Below, one piece after another: positions 51,445-61,185 of a DNA stretch of 64,000 bases (positions are counted from its first letter, which is position 1; every line of letters begins with the position of its first letter). The notes beneath the pieces were generated by a model. The model ran no database searches. It was given only the letters and a program-made list of their open reading frames with translations, and was not told the origin of the DNA. The stretch comes from Novosphingobium ovatum. Lineage in GTDB: Bacteria > Pseudomonadota > Alphaproteobacteria > Sphingomonadales > Sphingomonadaceae. A program made the translations under genes and the position numbers. The stretch is taken from positions 1-64,000 of the forward strand of contig NZ_JAAAPO010000008.1 in the NCBI RefSeq assembly GCF_009909235.1, written 5' to 3'.

Positions 51445-51930
51445 TTAGTTGATGCGGTAAAAATCGGCCACCCGGTCCAGTGCCAGCTTCAACACCAGCT
51501 TGCCCGAGCGCGAAGGCCACGCCAGCGCCTTCTCGGCATCCTGCAAAGCCTCGCCGGCGCAAACCACCCGCCACAGGATATCACTCAACCCCTTGCCCGC
51601 ATGGGCGATCGCCCCGTCAAATCGCGATTTGGCGGCAATCTGCCGCTCCGTCGCGTTCAAACCGTCGTGCCGCGCACCGCCGCGCCCGACCACAGGCTCC
51701 CAACGCATGGTCATGCCGGGGCTCAATCCAGCCATCTCCCAATCGGCACGCAAGCGTTCGCCAGCGTCATTTTCGCGGTCGGAAATGTGCCCGCGCGCAT
51801 GCAACCAGGTGATCGGCGATTCACCAAGATTAACCATCACCGTGCGCCGCGCCGCTCGATTCGTCGCGCCAACCGCCTCCCGAATCGGCCCTTCCTCGGA
51901 GATTTCCCGTTCAACAAATTGGCGAAGCAT
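51445..51930 (-). CDS. DUF6456-domain protein
   Basis: 161 residues. SPITWLHARGHISDREN, AGERLRADWEMAGL and ARHDGLNATERQIAAKSRFD, then WPSRSGKLVLKLALDRVADFY are the typical DUF6456 blocks of alphaproteobacterial proteins. No signal peptide. Function unknown; the helical pattern and neighbours suggest a DNA-related or phage-derived regulator. Divergent from the XRE gene, 106 bp apart. Confidence 0.75.
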   Translation of the reverse strand: MLRQFVEREISEEGPIREAVGATNRAARRTVMVNLGESPITWLHARGHISDRENDAGERLRADWEMAGLSPGMTMRWEPVVGRGGARHDGLNATERQIAAKSRFDGAIAHAGKGLSDILWRVVCAGEALQDAEKALAWPSRSGKLVLKLALDRVADFYRIN

Positions 51931-52036
51931 GGTATTTTCCCCTAATTCTGTTGTCGAATTGACGGTTGCAGATTGCCAAAGACTACAGAATGTAGGAAAG
52001 TATAAAAACCGTTCTGGTTAAAAAGGTTCGATTCGC

Positions 52037-52609
52037 ATGATTAGCCGAATCCGCGATATCCGCCGCCAAAAAGGCATGACCTTGGCCGATGTGGCCGCGC
52101 GTTGCGTTCCGGCAACGACGGCTCAGACAATCGGGCGGCTCGAGACCGGTACGCGCAACCTCTCACTGGTATGGATGAACCGGATCGCTGCCGCGCTGGA
52201 AGTGGACCCGGAATTGCTGGTGCGCGGCGAAGCGGTGGAAACGGCCAAGATGGTCGCGCGCCTGACCGATGCGGGGGCAGAGGCATTGACGGCCCCACGC
52301 GACGCGATCCTGCCCAGCGCGCTGGTGGGCGATGGCGTGCAGATGGCGATCAGCATCGAGACGTCCGCCGGTGATTATCGGTCTGGCGACCAGATCTGGC
52401 TGCGTCAGGTGGAACCCGATCAATTTGCCAAATTGGTAAATCGTGACGTTTTGGCCCCGCGCCCCGGCGGCCGATTCGTTTTTGGTCGCCTGATTGACCG
52501 CGACGATCATCGCATCGCCTTGCTGCCGCCCGGCATCGGCCACCGCCAATTGGTGATCGACAGTCCGCCGTGGCTGGCCGTTGCGGAAATGTTAGTACGT
52601 AAGCTGTAA
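52037..52609 (+). CDS. XRE-family transcriptional regulator
   Basis: 190 residues. HTH at 1-65: IRDIRRQKGMTLADVAARC, TTAQTIGRLETGTRNLSLVWMNRIAAALEV. A C-terminal domain (VQMAISIETSAGDYRSGDQIWL, then RFVFGRLIDRDDHRIALLPP) resembles S24-type sensor regions but without a clear Ser-Lys dyad. It could sense DNA damage or a ligand. Divergently read from the DUF6456 gene. Confidence 0.82.
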   Translation: MISRIRDIRRQKGMTLADVAARCVPATTAQTIGRLETGTRNLSLVWMNRIAAALEVDPELLVRGEAVETAKMVARLTDAGAEALTAPRDAILPSALVGDGVQMAISIETSAGDYRSGDQIWLRQVEPDQFAKLVNRDVLAPRPGGRFVFGRLIDRDDHRIALLPPGIGHRQLVIDSPPWLAVAEMLVRKL

Positions 52610-52619
52610 CCATGCGCGC

Positions 52620-53804
52620 ATGATGCGCGTTCTGTCCTTATCCACGCTGTTCCCGGCTCCGCCACGCCCGGCCTTTGGCAAATTCGTCGCCAACCAAATG
52701 GGTGCGGTGGCACGTAATGGCAATACCGATCTGGTGATGATCAATCCCATCGGCCTGCCGCCATGGCCACTGCGGACCCGCGCGCCCTATGCCGCACTGG
52801 CCACCTGCCCAGCCACGTCCGACTGTGGCGGGATCACGGTTTACCACCCGCGCTTTACCCTGTTTCCACTGATCGGCGGTGACAGCAATCCCGCGCGCAT
52901 TGCTCGCGCGGTCCTGCCACTGGTGCGCCGCCTGCACGCGGAAAAGCCGTTCGACCTGATCGACGCCCAGTTCTTTTTCCCCGATGGCCCCGCCGCCGCG
53001 ATCATCGCCCGCGCTTTGGGTTTGCCGCTGACGATCAAGGCCAGGGGCAGCGACATTCACTATTGGGGCACGCGCCCTGCTGCCCTGCGCCAGATCCGCG
53101 CGGCCGCCGATCAGGCCGCCACCGTTCTGCCTTGTTCGGCGGCGTTGGGGCGCGACATGGCGGCACTGGGCATCGATCCAGACAAAATCCGCCCACATTA
53201 CACGGGCTTGGACCGTGCCCTGTTCCGCCCCACGCCACGCGCAGACGCCCGCGCGGCGATTGCCGATCTCTTGCCCGCCCTGCCCGCGCCCGCGCCGCTG
53301 CTCGTGTGCCCGGGCGCGCTGATCACGATCAAGGGGCAGGCGCTGGCCATCTCCGCACTGGCCGACATTCCTGCCGCGCATCTGGCGCTGGCGGGGGTCG
53401 GGCCGGAGGAGGCTGCCCTGCGCGCGCTGGCGGCGGCCTCTGGTCTGGTCGATCGGGTGCATTTTCTGGGGCAGGTCAGCCATAACCGCCTGCCGGTGCT
53501 GATGTCGGCAGCCGATGCCGTGGTCCTGCCCAGCGAGCGCGAGGGGCTGGCCAATGTCTGGGTCGAGGCGCTGGCCTGTGGCACGCCGCTGGTGATCCCC
53601 AATGTCGGCGGCGCCGCCGAAGTGGTCACCACGCCCGCCGCCGGTCATCTGGCCGAGCGCACGCCGCAAGCCATCGCGCAGGCGCTGAACGCGCTGTTGG
53701 CCGCCCCGCCCGCGCCCGAGGATGTCGCCGCCACGGTCGCCCACTTCAGTTGGGAGGCCAACGCCGCCCGCCTGATCGCCGTCTGGCAACAGGCCGCGCG
53801 CTGA
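52620..53804 (+). CDS. GT-B glycosyltransferase (family 4-like)
   Basis: 394 residues. N-terminal domain with TLFPAPPRPAFGKFV; C-terminal Rossmann domain with HFLGQVSHNRLPVLMSAADAVVLPSEREGLANVWVEALACGTPLVIPNVGGAAEVV, given here only to mark the EREGxxxVxxEA donor-site motif. Moves a sugar from an NDP donor onto an envelope glycan. 10 bp after the XRE stop, but probably unrelated in function. Confidence 0.92.
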   Translation: MMRVLSLSTLFPAPPRPAFGKFVANQMGAVARNGNTDLVMINPIGLPPWPLRTRAPYAALATCPATSDCGGITVYHPRFTLFPLIGGDSNPARIARAVLPLVRRLHAEKPFDLIDAQFFFPDGPAAAIIARALGLPLTIKARGSDIHYWGTRPAALRQIRAAADQAATVLPCSAALGRDMAALGIDPDKIRPHYTGLDRALFRPTPRADARAAIADLLPALPAPAPLLVCPGALITIKGQALAISALADIPAAHLALAGVGPEEAALRALAAASGLVDRVHFLGQVSHNRLPVLMSAADAVVLPSEREGLANVWVEALACGTPLVIPNVGGAAEVVTTPAAGHLAERTPQAIAQALNALLAAPPAPEDVAATVAHFSWEANAARLIAVWQQAAR

Positions 53805-54256
53805 TGCGCCGGCGGATCGACGCGCTGGGCTGGCTGTGGTTTGCCGGTCTTGGCGCGGCGCTGACGCATACACAGGTCACCACGCGCTGGACCTATCCGG
53901 CCTGTGACGGCCGCGATGGCATTGCCGCGGCCGTCCACGGCCTGATCCTGCCCGAACGGCAATTTACGTTGGTGTCCTCGCTGGAATATGTCGTGTGGTG
54001 GCCCGCCTATGCCGCCAATCTGGTGCTGCTGTGGGCGGTGTTTGCGGCGCTGTGCTGGCCGCTGCGCCGCGCGCAATGGCCGCGCCGCAATGCGATCAAG
54101 GGGCTGGTTGGGCTGATCGCCTGCATCGGCCTGGGGCTCATCATGCCGGGGCAATTCTGGCATGGCGCGCCGCCGTTTGACGCGCCCCTCAACGCAATGA
54201 AGCCGGTGGGGTTGACGACCCGCACCGGCTCCTATTTCTGCACCGATCCGCTCTAA
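53804..54256 (+). CDS. Small membrane protein
   Basis: 150 residues from ATG 53804, sharing one base with the glycosyltransferase stop (TGATG). About three membrane helices (LGWLWFAGLGAALTHT, AANLVLLWAVFAALCWPL, GLVGLIACIGLGLIM). No family recognised. Coupling suggests a common envelope-glycan job. Confidence 0.6.
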   Translation: MRRRIDALGWLWFAGLGAALTHTQVTTRWTYPACDGRDGIAAAVHGLILPERQFTLVSSLEYVVWWPAYAANLVLLWAVFAALCWPLRRAQWPRRNAIKGLVGLIACIGLGLIMPGQFWHGAPPFDAPLNAMKPVGLTTRTGSYFCTDPL

Positions 54257-54261
54257 AAACG

Positions 54262-55245
54262 TTAGGGCAGCGCGCCTTCCCGTGCCAGACGCTCCTGCCG
54301 TTCCAGCGCGGTTTCGGTGGGGACGAAACTGCCGCTGGTCACGCGCAGCCACACCAGGATCGGCGCCGACATATAGACCGAGCTATATGTGCCGACGAAA
54401 ATGCCCAGCGTAATCGCCGCGGTAAAGCCAAAGATCACCTTTGGCCCGAACAGCAACAGCGCCACCAGCGTGATCAGCATCATGCCAGACGTCATCACCG
54501 TGCGGCTCAGCGTCTCGTTGACCGAGAGGTCGAGCAGTTCGGGCAAAGGCATCTTGCGGAACTTCTTCAGGTTTTCGCGGATGCGGTCGTAAACGACGAT
54601 CGTGTCATTCAACGAATAGCCGATGATCGTCAGGATGGCCGCGACGATCGTCAGGTCAAACTCCATCTGCGTCACCGCAAACAGGCCCATCGTCAGCGAC
54701 ACGTCATGCACCAGCGCAAACAGCGCGCCGATGCCGAACTGCCATTCAAAGCGATACCAGATGTAGATCGAGATCGCGATCGAGGCCAAACCCAGCGCCT
54801 GGAACGCGGTCCAGCCCAGTTCCTTCGACACCTTGCCCGAAACCGAATCGACGCCATCGACGCGCGCGTCCTGATGGGCGGCGCGAATCGCGGCTGACAC
54901 CTTCTTGGCCATGGCATCGGCCAGACCCGCGTTCTTGTCCGAGCCTTCGGGCAGGCGCAGGCGCACCGACACAGCGTTTTCCGCGCCGAAGGTCTGGATG
55001 ATCGGCTCACCATAGCCCAGCTTGGCGATTTCCTCGCGCAATTGGGCCACTGGCGCTGTCGCGCTTTGCGTGAAGGTCACGCGGATCATCTGGCCGCCGA
55101 CAAAATCGACGCCCATGTTCAGACCATGGGTGAACACCAGCGCCCAGCTGGCAATCATCAACAGGCCCGACACGATGAAGAACGGCAAGCGCCACTTGAG
55201 AAAGTGGATGTTCGTATCGTCGGGGACGAGCTTCAAGAGTTTCAT
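54262..55245 (-). CDS. secF: Protein translocase subunit SecF
   Basis: 327 residues, six membrane helices with a periplasmic P1 region. GVDFVGGQMIRV, then IGYSLNDTIVVYDRIRENL (conserved Sec D/F motif) and MTSGMMLITLVALLLFG. Uses the proton gradient to pull exported proteins. 14 bp after secD. Confidence 0.97.
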   Translation of the reverse strand: MKLLKLVPDDTNIHFLKWRLPFFIVSGLLMIASWALVFTHGLNMGVDFVGGQMIRVTFTQSATAPVAQLREEIAKLGYGEPIIQTFGAENAVSVRLRLPEGSDKNAGLADAMAKKVSAAIRAAHQDARVDGVDSVSGKVSKELGWTAFQALGLASIAISIYIWYRFEWQFGIGALFALVHDVSLTMGLFAVTQMEFDLTIVAAILTIIGYSLNDTIVVYDRIRENLKKFRKMPLPELLDLSVNETLSRTVMTSGMMLITLVALLLFGPKVIFGFTAAITLGIFVGTYSSVYMSAPILVWLRVTSGSFVPTETALERQERLAREGALP

Positions 55246-55259
55246 CTGCCTGTCCTCGA

Positions 55260-56837
55260 TCAGATGTTGATATCATTGGGGCGGGTGCGGCGCAGCCATC
55301 CGGCCACCCACATGCGCGTCATCGTCACGGCGGTGAACACCGATGTCACGATGCCGATCACCAGCACCACGGCAAAGCCCTTGATCGGGCCAGAGCCAAA
55401 GGCGAACATCAGCGCGGCGGCGATGACATTGGTGATATTGGCGTCAAAGATGGCGCGGCTGGCCTCCTTGTAACCCAGTTCGACCGACTGGAACACGCGG
55501 CGGCCGCGCTTGCGCTCTTCGCGGATGCGTTCGTTGATCAGCACGTTGGCGTCCACCGCCGCACCGATGGTCAGCACGAAACCGGCGATGCCCGGCAGCG
55601 TCAGCGTGGTGCTCATCACCGACATCACGCCCAAGATCATCAGCACGTTGATGACCAGCGCGGCGTTGGCATAGAGGCCAAAGCGGCCATAAACCAGCGC
55701 CATGAACAGCACCACCAGACCGGTGCCAACGCCCATGGCGATCATGCCCTTGTTGATCGAATCAGCGCCCAGATCGGGGCCGACCGTACGTTCTTCCACC
55801 ACCTTCAGATCCACCGGCAGCGCGCCCGAGCGCAGCGAAATCGCCAATTGGTTCGCGCTCTCCACGGTAAAGCTGCCCGAGATTTCGGCGCTGCCGCCGA
55901 TGATCGGGGTGTTGATGGTCGGGGCCGACAGCACCTTGCCATCCAGAATGATGGCGAAACGCTTGCCGGTGTTTTCGGTGGTCAGGCGGGCGAATTGTTC
56001 GCCACCCTGCGTGTCGAAACTGATGTTCACCACCGGGATGTTGTTCTGGTTATAGCCCTGCTTGGCATCGGTCAGGCGGTCGCCCTTGATGCCGCCCAGA
56101 CGCTTGACCGCGATGGGGGGCATCCCCGCCTCGGCATAGGGGACGATTTCGTCACCCGGAGGCGCAATGCCCTGCGCGATGTCCGTGGCCGAGGCCAGCT
56201 CGTCCACCAGCTTGAATTCCAGCTTGGCGGTCTGCCCCAGCAGCGCCTTGAGCGACGAAGGATCCTTCAAGCCCGGCACCTGTACCACGATGCGGTCGGC
56301 GCCCTGACGGATGATCGTGGGTTCGCGCGTGCCCAGCGCGTCGATACGCTTGCGCACCACCTCGATGGCGGTTTCCATCGCGCGGCTGACCGCTTCGTTG
56401 GCACTTTCCTTGGTCGGTGTCAGGACGATGCGGGTCGTGTCCTGCACCGCAAAGGTCCAGTTGCGCTGGCTGCCGGTTTCCTGCTTGTCGACGATGTCGC
56501 GCACGGCGTCCACCTGCGCGGTGTTGCCGACGATGAACGAGATCACCCCGCCCCGGTTCGAGATATCGCCAAACTGCACATTGCCCGCCTTTTTGAAGGC
56601 GTTGCGCAGTTCCTCTTCCTTGGCTTCAAGGCGTTGGGCGACCACCTGATCGGCGCTGGCTTCCAGCAGCAGGTGGCTGCCGCCAGCAAGGTCAAGGCCC
56701 AGGTTGATCTTGGGATTGGGCAGCGAGGCGGGCCAGTTATATCCCGCCACCGACACCAGCGAGGGCAGCGCGGCACAGCAGATCAACGCCGTGATCAACC
56801 AGTAGAACACCTGTTTCCAGCGCGGAAAGTCGAGCAT
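55260..56837 (-). CDS. secD: Protein translocase subunit SecD
   Basis: 525 residues. LGLDLAGGSHLLLE, then the P1 head domain, and GAAVDANVLINERIREERKRG near the C-terminus (the conserved D of the SecD motif). Six membrane helices. Works with SecF and YajC, both in this cluster. Confidence 0.97.
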   Translation of the reverse strand: MLDFPRWKQVFYWLITALICCAALPSLVSVAGYNWPASLPNPKINLGLDLAGGSHLLLEASADQVVAQRLEAKEEELRNAFKKAGNVQFGDISNRGGVISFIVGNTAQVDAVRDIVDKQETGSQRNWTFAVQDTTRIVLTPTKESANEAVSRAMETAIEVVRKRIDALGTREPTIIRQGADRIVVQVPGLKDPSSLKALLGQTAKLEFKLVDELASATDIAQGIAPPGDEIVPYAEAGMPPIAVKRLGGIKGDRLTDAKQGYNQNNIPVVNISFDTQGGEQFARLTTENTGKRFAIILDGKVLSAPTINTPIIGGSAEISGSFTVESANQLAISLRSGALPVDLKVVEERTVGPDLGADSINKGMIAMGVGTGLVVLFMALVYGRFGLYANAALVINVLMILGVMSVMSTTLTLPGIAGFVLTIGAAVDANVLINERIREERKRGRRVFQSVELGYKEASRAIFDANITNVIAAALMFAFGSGPIKGFAVVLVIGIVTSVFTAVTMTRMWVAGWLRRTRPNDINI

Positions 56838-56986
56838 CGTGAGTTAGCGCTTTCGCCTGTGGCGGACGTCGGGGCCGACGCCTGTGGTGGGGCCGCGCCG
56901 CCCATCATGGGCAACGCGGCAAAATAGGGTGCGAAACGCGCAGATGGTGCGGGCGCTGCCCGGCGTCAACCTGCGCGCGGCACGGT

Positions 56987-57322
56987 TCAGTCGTTGGCGG
57001 GCTTGGCGCCGGCGGGCGGGATGACGTCGGAAATGGTCGACTTCAACGCGCGCACCCGGACATTCTGGCCCAGTTCCAGATCGACATAGTCTTCCTCGAC
57101 CTTGATCACCTTGGCCAGAAAACCACCGCCCGTCAGCACCTGATCGCCCTTCTTGATGCCTTCCAGCTTGGCCTTGTGGGCCTTTTGCTGCTGCATCTGC
57201 GGGCGCAGGATCAGGAACCACAGGATCAGGGCCATGCCCACAAACGGCAAATAGCTGATCCACACCGGCGGCTGACCAGCGGCACCGGCGGCAAGTAGGG
57301 AAAGAACAGACTGGGTTGTCAT
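56987..57322 (-). CDS. yajC: Preprotein translocase subunit YajC
   Basis: 111 residues from ATG 57322 (MTTQSVLSLLA). Single membrane helix (FVGMALILWFLILRPQ) and the small soluble domain with KKGDQVLTGGGFLAKVIKVEEDYVDLEL. Upstream of secD by 149 bp. Confidence 0.95.
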   Translation of the reverse strand: MTTQSVLSLLAAGAAGQPPVWISYLPFVGMALILWFLILRPQMQQQKAHKAKLEGIKKGDQVLTGGGFLAKVIKVEEDYVDLELGQNVRVRALKSTISDVIPPAGAKPAND

Positions 57323-57717
57323 CGCAAGCACAGCTCTATGGTTTGGGCGGGCGCGAACGGGCGCACACCGCCGGAAAATCATGGGTTTGCCCGTCACCGG
57401 GCCCGGTTTCGCACCAGGCTGGCCGCTGCCTGTCGGCTGGCCGGGTGGGCCTGTTGGCCTACCGGTCATCCGTGCAACGGACAAATGCCCGAAACGGTTC
57501 GCCGCCTAGCAGCTTATACAGGGGATGGCAAACACCGCCCGGAAAGCCGCCCCCCTTTGCCCTGCCCCGCGGCGCGTTCGGCGCAGAAAAAACCGGCGGC
57601 GTGAAAAAACATCGCCAAACCCGCTTGCCATCGAAAATTTCCCTGCCTATAGGGCGCGCCTCGCCGCTGAAAACGCAGCGGGAAACCAGCCGCCTCCGGG
57701 CGGTTTGGCAAATCGGT
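57323..57717. other. Gap before tRNA-Pro, no gene seen
   Basis: Short frames on both strands have no ribosome site or family trait. It presumably contains the yajC and tRNA promoters. Confidence 0.4.
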
Positions 57718-57794
57718 CGGGACGTAGCGCAGCCTGGTAGCGCATCACACTGGGGGTGTGGGGGTCGGAGGTTCGAATCCTCTCGTCCCGACCA
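57718..57794 (+). tRNA. tRNA-Pro (GGG)
   Basis: 77 nt. Acceptor CGGGACG/CGTCCCG, T-loop TTCGAAT, anticodon loop CTGGGGG with GGG, encoded CCA (57792-57794). Confidence 0.95.
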
Positions 57795-57984
57795 AATTTG
57801 CCAAACAGCATCGCCTGCGGGCAGATGACAAGACAGGCTCCGCAAGGGGCCTTTTTTGTTGTCAGTGATAGCGATATGACCGCGTTTCGATGCCATCATC
57901 ACCGCGTTATCCGTACAGCGCTGTCCTACATGAACCCATGTGGTTAAAAACACCCTTTCCACCCTCCCAATGGAAAGGTACCCC

Positions 57985-58398
57985 ATGCCCATCATCGATT
58001 CGCTGATCGGCCCGATCACCAGCCTGCTGGACCGCATCATCCCCGACAAATCCGCCCGCGAAGCGGCCAAGCTGCAATTGCTGCAATTGCAGGGCACGCA
58101 GGAAATGGCGCTGCTGCAAACGCAACTCTCGGCCATCATCGCCGAGGCGCAGGCGAGCGACCCCTGGACCAGCCGCGCCCGCCCCAGCTTTCTCTATGTC
58201 ATGTACGCGATGATCCTGTGGTCGCTGCCGATGGGTGTCATCGCCGCGTTCAAACCCGACGTGGCGATCGCCATCGGGCGCGGCATGAACGCCTATCTGG
58301 GCGGCATTCCCGAACCGCTCTATATGCTGTTTGGCACTGGCTATCTGGGCTATACCGCCGCGCGGCAATGGGGCAAGGTTGCCGGCACCGACAAATAA
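57985..58398 (+). CDS. GTA/phage-type 3TM holin, orphan
   Basis: 137 residues from ATG 57985 (GGAAAGG upstream). An amphipathic N-terminus (IIDSLIGPITSLLDRIIPDKS), a coiled middle (QLLQLQGTQEMALLQTQL) and membrane segments FLYVMYAMILWSLPMGVIAA and LYMLFGTGYLGYTA fit the holin family used by gene transfer agents (GTA_holin_3TM). Holins pierce the inner membrane to release lytic enzyme. No endolysin or GTA head gene is next to it. It lies 190 bp after tRNA-Pro and ends at a strong terminator. Confidence 0.75.
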   Translation: MPIIDSLIGPITSLLDRIIPDKSAREAAKLQLLQLQGTQEMALLQTQLSAIIAEAQASDPWTSRARPSFLYVMYAMILWSLPMGVIAAFKPDVAIAIGRGMNAYLGGIPEPLYMLFGTGYLGYTAARQWGKVAGTDK

Positions 58399-58437
58399 AG
58401 CCTCCAAACCCCCGCCCGCACCAGACCCCGCACCAGA

Positions 58438-58465
58438 CCCCGCGCCCCGCCCGGCGCGGGGTTTT
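58438..58465 (+). terminator. Intrinsic terminator of holin gene
   Basis: CCCCGCGCC (58438-58446) pairs with GGCGCGGGG (58453-58461), loop of six, followed by TTTT. Confidence 0.85.
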
Positions 58466-58633
58466 GTTTTATGCGCCGCCCCCTCGCCGCCCCCTCGCCG
58501 CCTCGTGCCGCCTCGCCGCCCATCGCGCCATCACGCTTGCGCCGCCCGCCGATTGACCCCATGGCGGCACAGCGACATTTCATGAACCGGGCGGTCCACA
58601 CCCGCCCGCCGCACAGACAAAGGGGCACAGCGC

Positions 58634-59071
58634 ATGGCCAATCGGCTGATCTATGTTCTCAATGGTCCCAACATCAACCTGCTGGGCACGCGGGAACCGC
58701 ATATCTATGGCCACACCACGCTGGCCGACATCAACGCCATGCTGGTCGAGCGCGCGCGGGACCTGAACCTGACGGTCGATTGCCGCCAGTCCAACCACGA
58801 AGGCGTGATCGTCGACTGGATGCACGAGGCGCGCGCCGCCGGGGCCCATGCGGTGATCATCAACGCAGGCGCGCTGACCCATACCAGCATCGCCATTCTG
58901 GACGCGGCCAAGGGAATCGAGATCCCCGTGATCGAGGTCCACCTGTCCAATCCGCACACGCGCGAGGCTTTCCGCCACAAGAGCTATATCGGCATGGCGG
59001 CCAAGGGCACCATCGCCGGTTTTGGCGCACAGTCCTATTTGCTGGCACTACAGGCCGCCGCGAACCTGTAA
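58634..59071 (+). CDS. aroQ: 3-dehydroquinate dehydratase, type II
   Basis: 145 residues. LNGPNINLLGTREPHIYG (Tyr active site), NHEGVIVDWMHEA, NAGALTHTSIAILDAA, VIEVHLSNPHTREAFRHKSY. Third step of the shikimate pathway, dodecameric class. Followed by accB and accC, a linkage common in proteobacteria. Confidence 0.97.
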   Translation: MANRLIYVLNGPNINLLGTREPHIYGHTTLADINAMLVERARDLNLTVDCRQSNHEGVIVDWMHEARAAGAHAVIINAGALTHTSIAILDAAKGIEIPVIEVHLSNPHTREAFRHKSYIGMAAKGTIAGFGAQSYLLALQAAANL

Positions 59072-59212
59072 TCGGTTCATCCATCAGCCGTTTAACCGCT
59101 TTTAACCCGCATATCGCGTGGCAATAAGGGGAAAAACGGAATAGCACCCCCTTGCCGCACCGCAACGGCGGCATTAGGGGCTTGTTTCGAAATTTTTCGC
59201 CAAGGGGATCAC

Positions 59213-59737
59213 ATGGGCGACAACACCGACGCGGGTCGCGAACCGCAAAACCGCATGAACATCGATGGCTCGCTGGTGCGTGAACTGGCCGAGCTGCTGG
59301 CCGACACCGGCCTGACCGAGATCGAAGTGGCCGATGGTGGCCGCAAGATCCGCGTCGCGCGCAACATCCAGATCGCCGCGCCCGCCCCTGTGGCTGGCTA
59401 TGCGCCCGCACCGATGGGCTATGCGCCCGCGCCTGCCGCCGCTCCGGCTGCTGCGCCCGCTCCGGCGGCCGCGCCTGCTGCTGCCGCCCCCGCCGCGGTT
59501 GAGGGCACGCAGGTCAAATCGCCCATGGTTGGCACCGTCTATCTGGCGCCTGAACCGGGCGCGCCCGATTTCATCACCGTGGGCAAGAGCGTCAAGGCTG
59601 GCGACACGCTGGTCATCGTCGAGGCGATGAAGGTCATGAACCCGATCACCGCCCCCGTCGGCGGCACGATCGTGGCCATCAATATCGAAAACGCGCAGCC
59701 GGTCGAATTCGACCAGCCGCTGGTGGTGATCGGCTAA
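59213..59737 (+). CDS. accB: Biotin carboxyl carrier protein of acetyl-CoA carboxylase
   Basis: 174 residues. Helical N-terminus ([21 protein letters not shown]), Ala/Pro-rich linker and the biotinyl domain with the target Lys in [16 protein letters not shown]. Carries carboxybiotin between AccC and AccAD. 7 bp before accC. Confidence 0.97.
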   Translation: MGDNTDAGREPQNRMNIDGSLVRELAELLADTGLTEIEVADGGRKIRVARNIQIAAPAPVAGYAPAPMGYAPAPAAAPAAAPAPAAAPAAAAPAAVEGTQVKSPMVGTVYLAPEPGAPDFITVGKSVKAGDTLVIVEAMKVMNPITAPVGGTIVAINIENAQPVEFDQPLVVIG

Positions 59738-59744
59738 ACCGGCG

Positions 59745-61088
59745 ATGGCCATCAACCGCATCCTGATCGCCAATCGCGGCGAGATCGCTTTGCGCATCCA
59801 TCGTGCTGCGCGGGAAATGGGGATCGAGACGGTCGCGGTGCATTCCACCGCCGACGCCGACGCCATGCATGTGCGGCTGGCCGACCATGCGGTGTGCATC
59901 GGCCCGCCGGCGGCCAAGGATTCGTACCTGAACGTGGCGGCGATCATCTCGGCGGCGGAGATCACCGGGGCGGACGCGATCCATCCCGGCTATGGCTTCC
60001 TGTCCGAAAACGCCCGTTTCGCCGAGATCGTCGAGGCCCATGGCATCACCTGGATCGGGCCCAAGCCCGAGCATATCCGCACCATGGGTGACAAGGTCGA
60101 GGCCAAGAAGACCGCTGGCGCGCTGGGTCTGCCGCTGGTGCCGGGCTCTGACGGCGCGGTTTCAGACTTTGACGAGGCGCGCGCGATTGCCGAGAAGATC
60201 GGCTATCCGGTGATCATCAAGGCGGCCAGCGGCGGCGGCGGGCGCGGCATGAAGGTGTGCAACGCACCCGAAGAGCTGGAAACGCTGATGCAGCAGGCCG
60301 GCTCCGAGGCCAAGGCCGCCTTTGGCGACGCGACCGTCTATATCGAAAAATATCTGGGCAACCCGCGTCACATCGAGTTCCAGATCTTTGGCGATGGCAA
60401 GGGCAACGCCATCCATCTGGGCGAGCGCGACTGTTCGTTGCAGCGCCGCCACCAGAAGGTGCTGGAGGAAGCCCCCAGCCCCGTCATCACCGCGCAGGAA
60501 CGCGCCCGCATGGGTGGCATCGTCTCCAAGGCGATGGCCGACATGGGCTATCGCGGCGCGGGCACGATCGAATTCCTGTGGGAAAACGGGGAGTTCTATT
60601 TCATCGAAATGAACACCCGCCTGCAGGTCGAACATCCCGTGACCGAGGCGATCACCGGCATGGATCTGGTGCGTGAACAGATCCGCGTGGCCGATGGTCA
60701 GCCGCTGTCGGTGCGCCAAGAAGACATCGAGTTCCGTGGCCACGCCATCGAATGCCGCATCAACGCCGAGGACCCCTTCACCTTTGCCCCCTCGCCGGGG
60801 CTGGTGGAGAGCTTCCACGCGCCGGGCGGTCTGCATGTGCGCGTCGATAGCGGGCTGTATGCCGGGTACAAGATCCCGCCGTACTATGACTCGATGGTGG
60901 CAAAGCTGATCGTCTATGGCCGCACGCGTCAAGGCTGCATCATGCGGCTGAAGCGCGCGCTGGAGGAGATGGCGATCGGCGGGGTCAAGACCTCGATCCC
61001 GCTGCATCAGGCGCTGCTCAAGGACGAAGAGTTCCAGAGCGGCGACTATACCATCAAATGGCTGGAAGAGTGGCTGGCAAAGCGCTGA
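59745..61088 (+). CDS. accC: Acetyl-CoA carboxylase biotin carboxylase
   Basis: 447 residues. Complete ATP-grasp enzyme: [65 protein letters not shown] shown in parts, and [14 protein letters not shown]. First committed step of fatty-acid synthesis with AccB. Confidence 0.97.
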   Translation: MAINRILIANRGEIALRIHRAAREMGIETVAVHSTADADAMHVRLADHAVCIGPPAAKDSYLNVAAIISAAEITGADAIHPGYGFLSENARFAEIVEAHGITWIGPKPEHIRTMGDKVEAKKTAGALGLPLVPGSDGAVSDFDEARAIAEKIGYPVIIKAASGGGGRGMKVCNAPEELETLMQQAGSEAKAAFGDATVYIEKYLGNPRHIEFQIFGDGKGNAIHLGERDCSLQRRHQKVLEEAPSPVITAQERARMGGIVSKAMADMGYRGAGTIEFLWENGEFYFIEMNTRLQVEHPVTEAITGMDLVREQIRVADGQPLSVRQEDIEFRGHAIECRINAEDPFTFAPSPGLVESFHAPGGLHVRVDSGLYAGYKIPPYYDSMVAKLIVYGRTRQGCIMRLKRALEEMAIGGVKTSIPLHQALLKDEEFQSGDYTIKWLEEWLAKR

Positions 61089-61116
61089 TTCGCCAGACGA
61101 AAGCTGTGAACATACG

Positions 61117-61149
61117 AAAGGCCGGCGGGAGCGATCCTGCCGGCCTTTT
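61117..61149. terminator. Terminator after accBC
   Basis: AAAGGCCGGC (61117-61126) pairs with GCCGGCCTTT (61139-61148), then T. Serves accC and perhaps the convergent Lrp gene. Confidence 0.85.
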
Positions 61150-61185
61150 GCGTTGCGTTTGCCGTGGCGCGGGCCGCGCCGCGCA

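Noticed and set aside
58423..58440. CRISPR-like short repeats (CCAGACCCCGCA twice)
   Set aside because: Only two adjacent 12-bp copies, no spacers; part of the terminator region.
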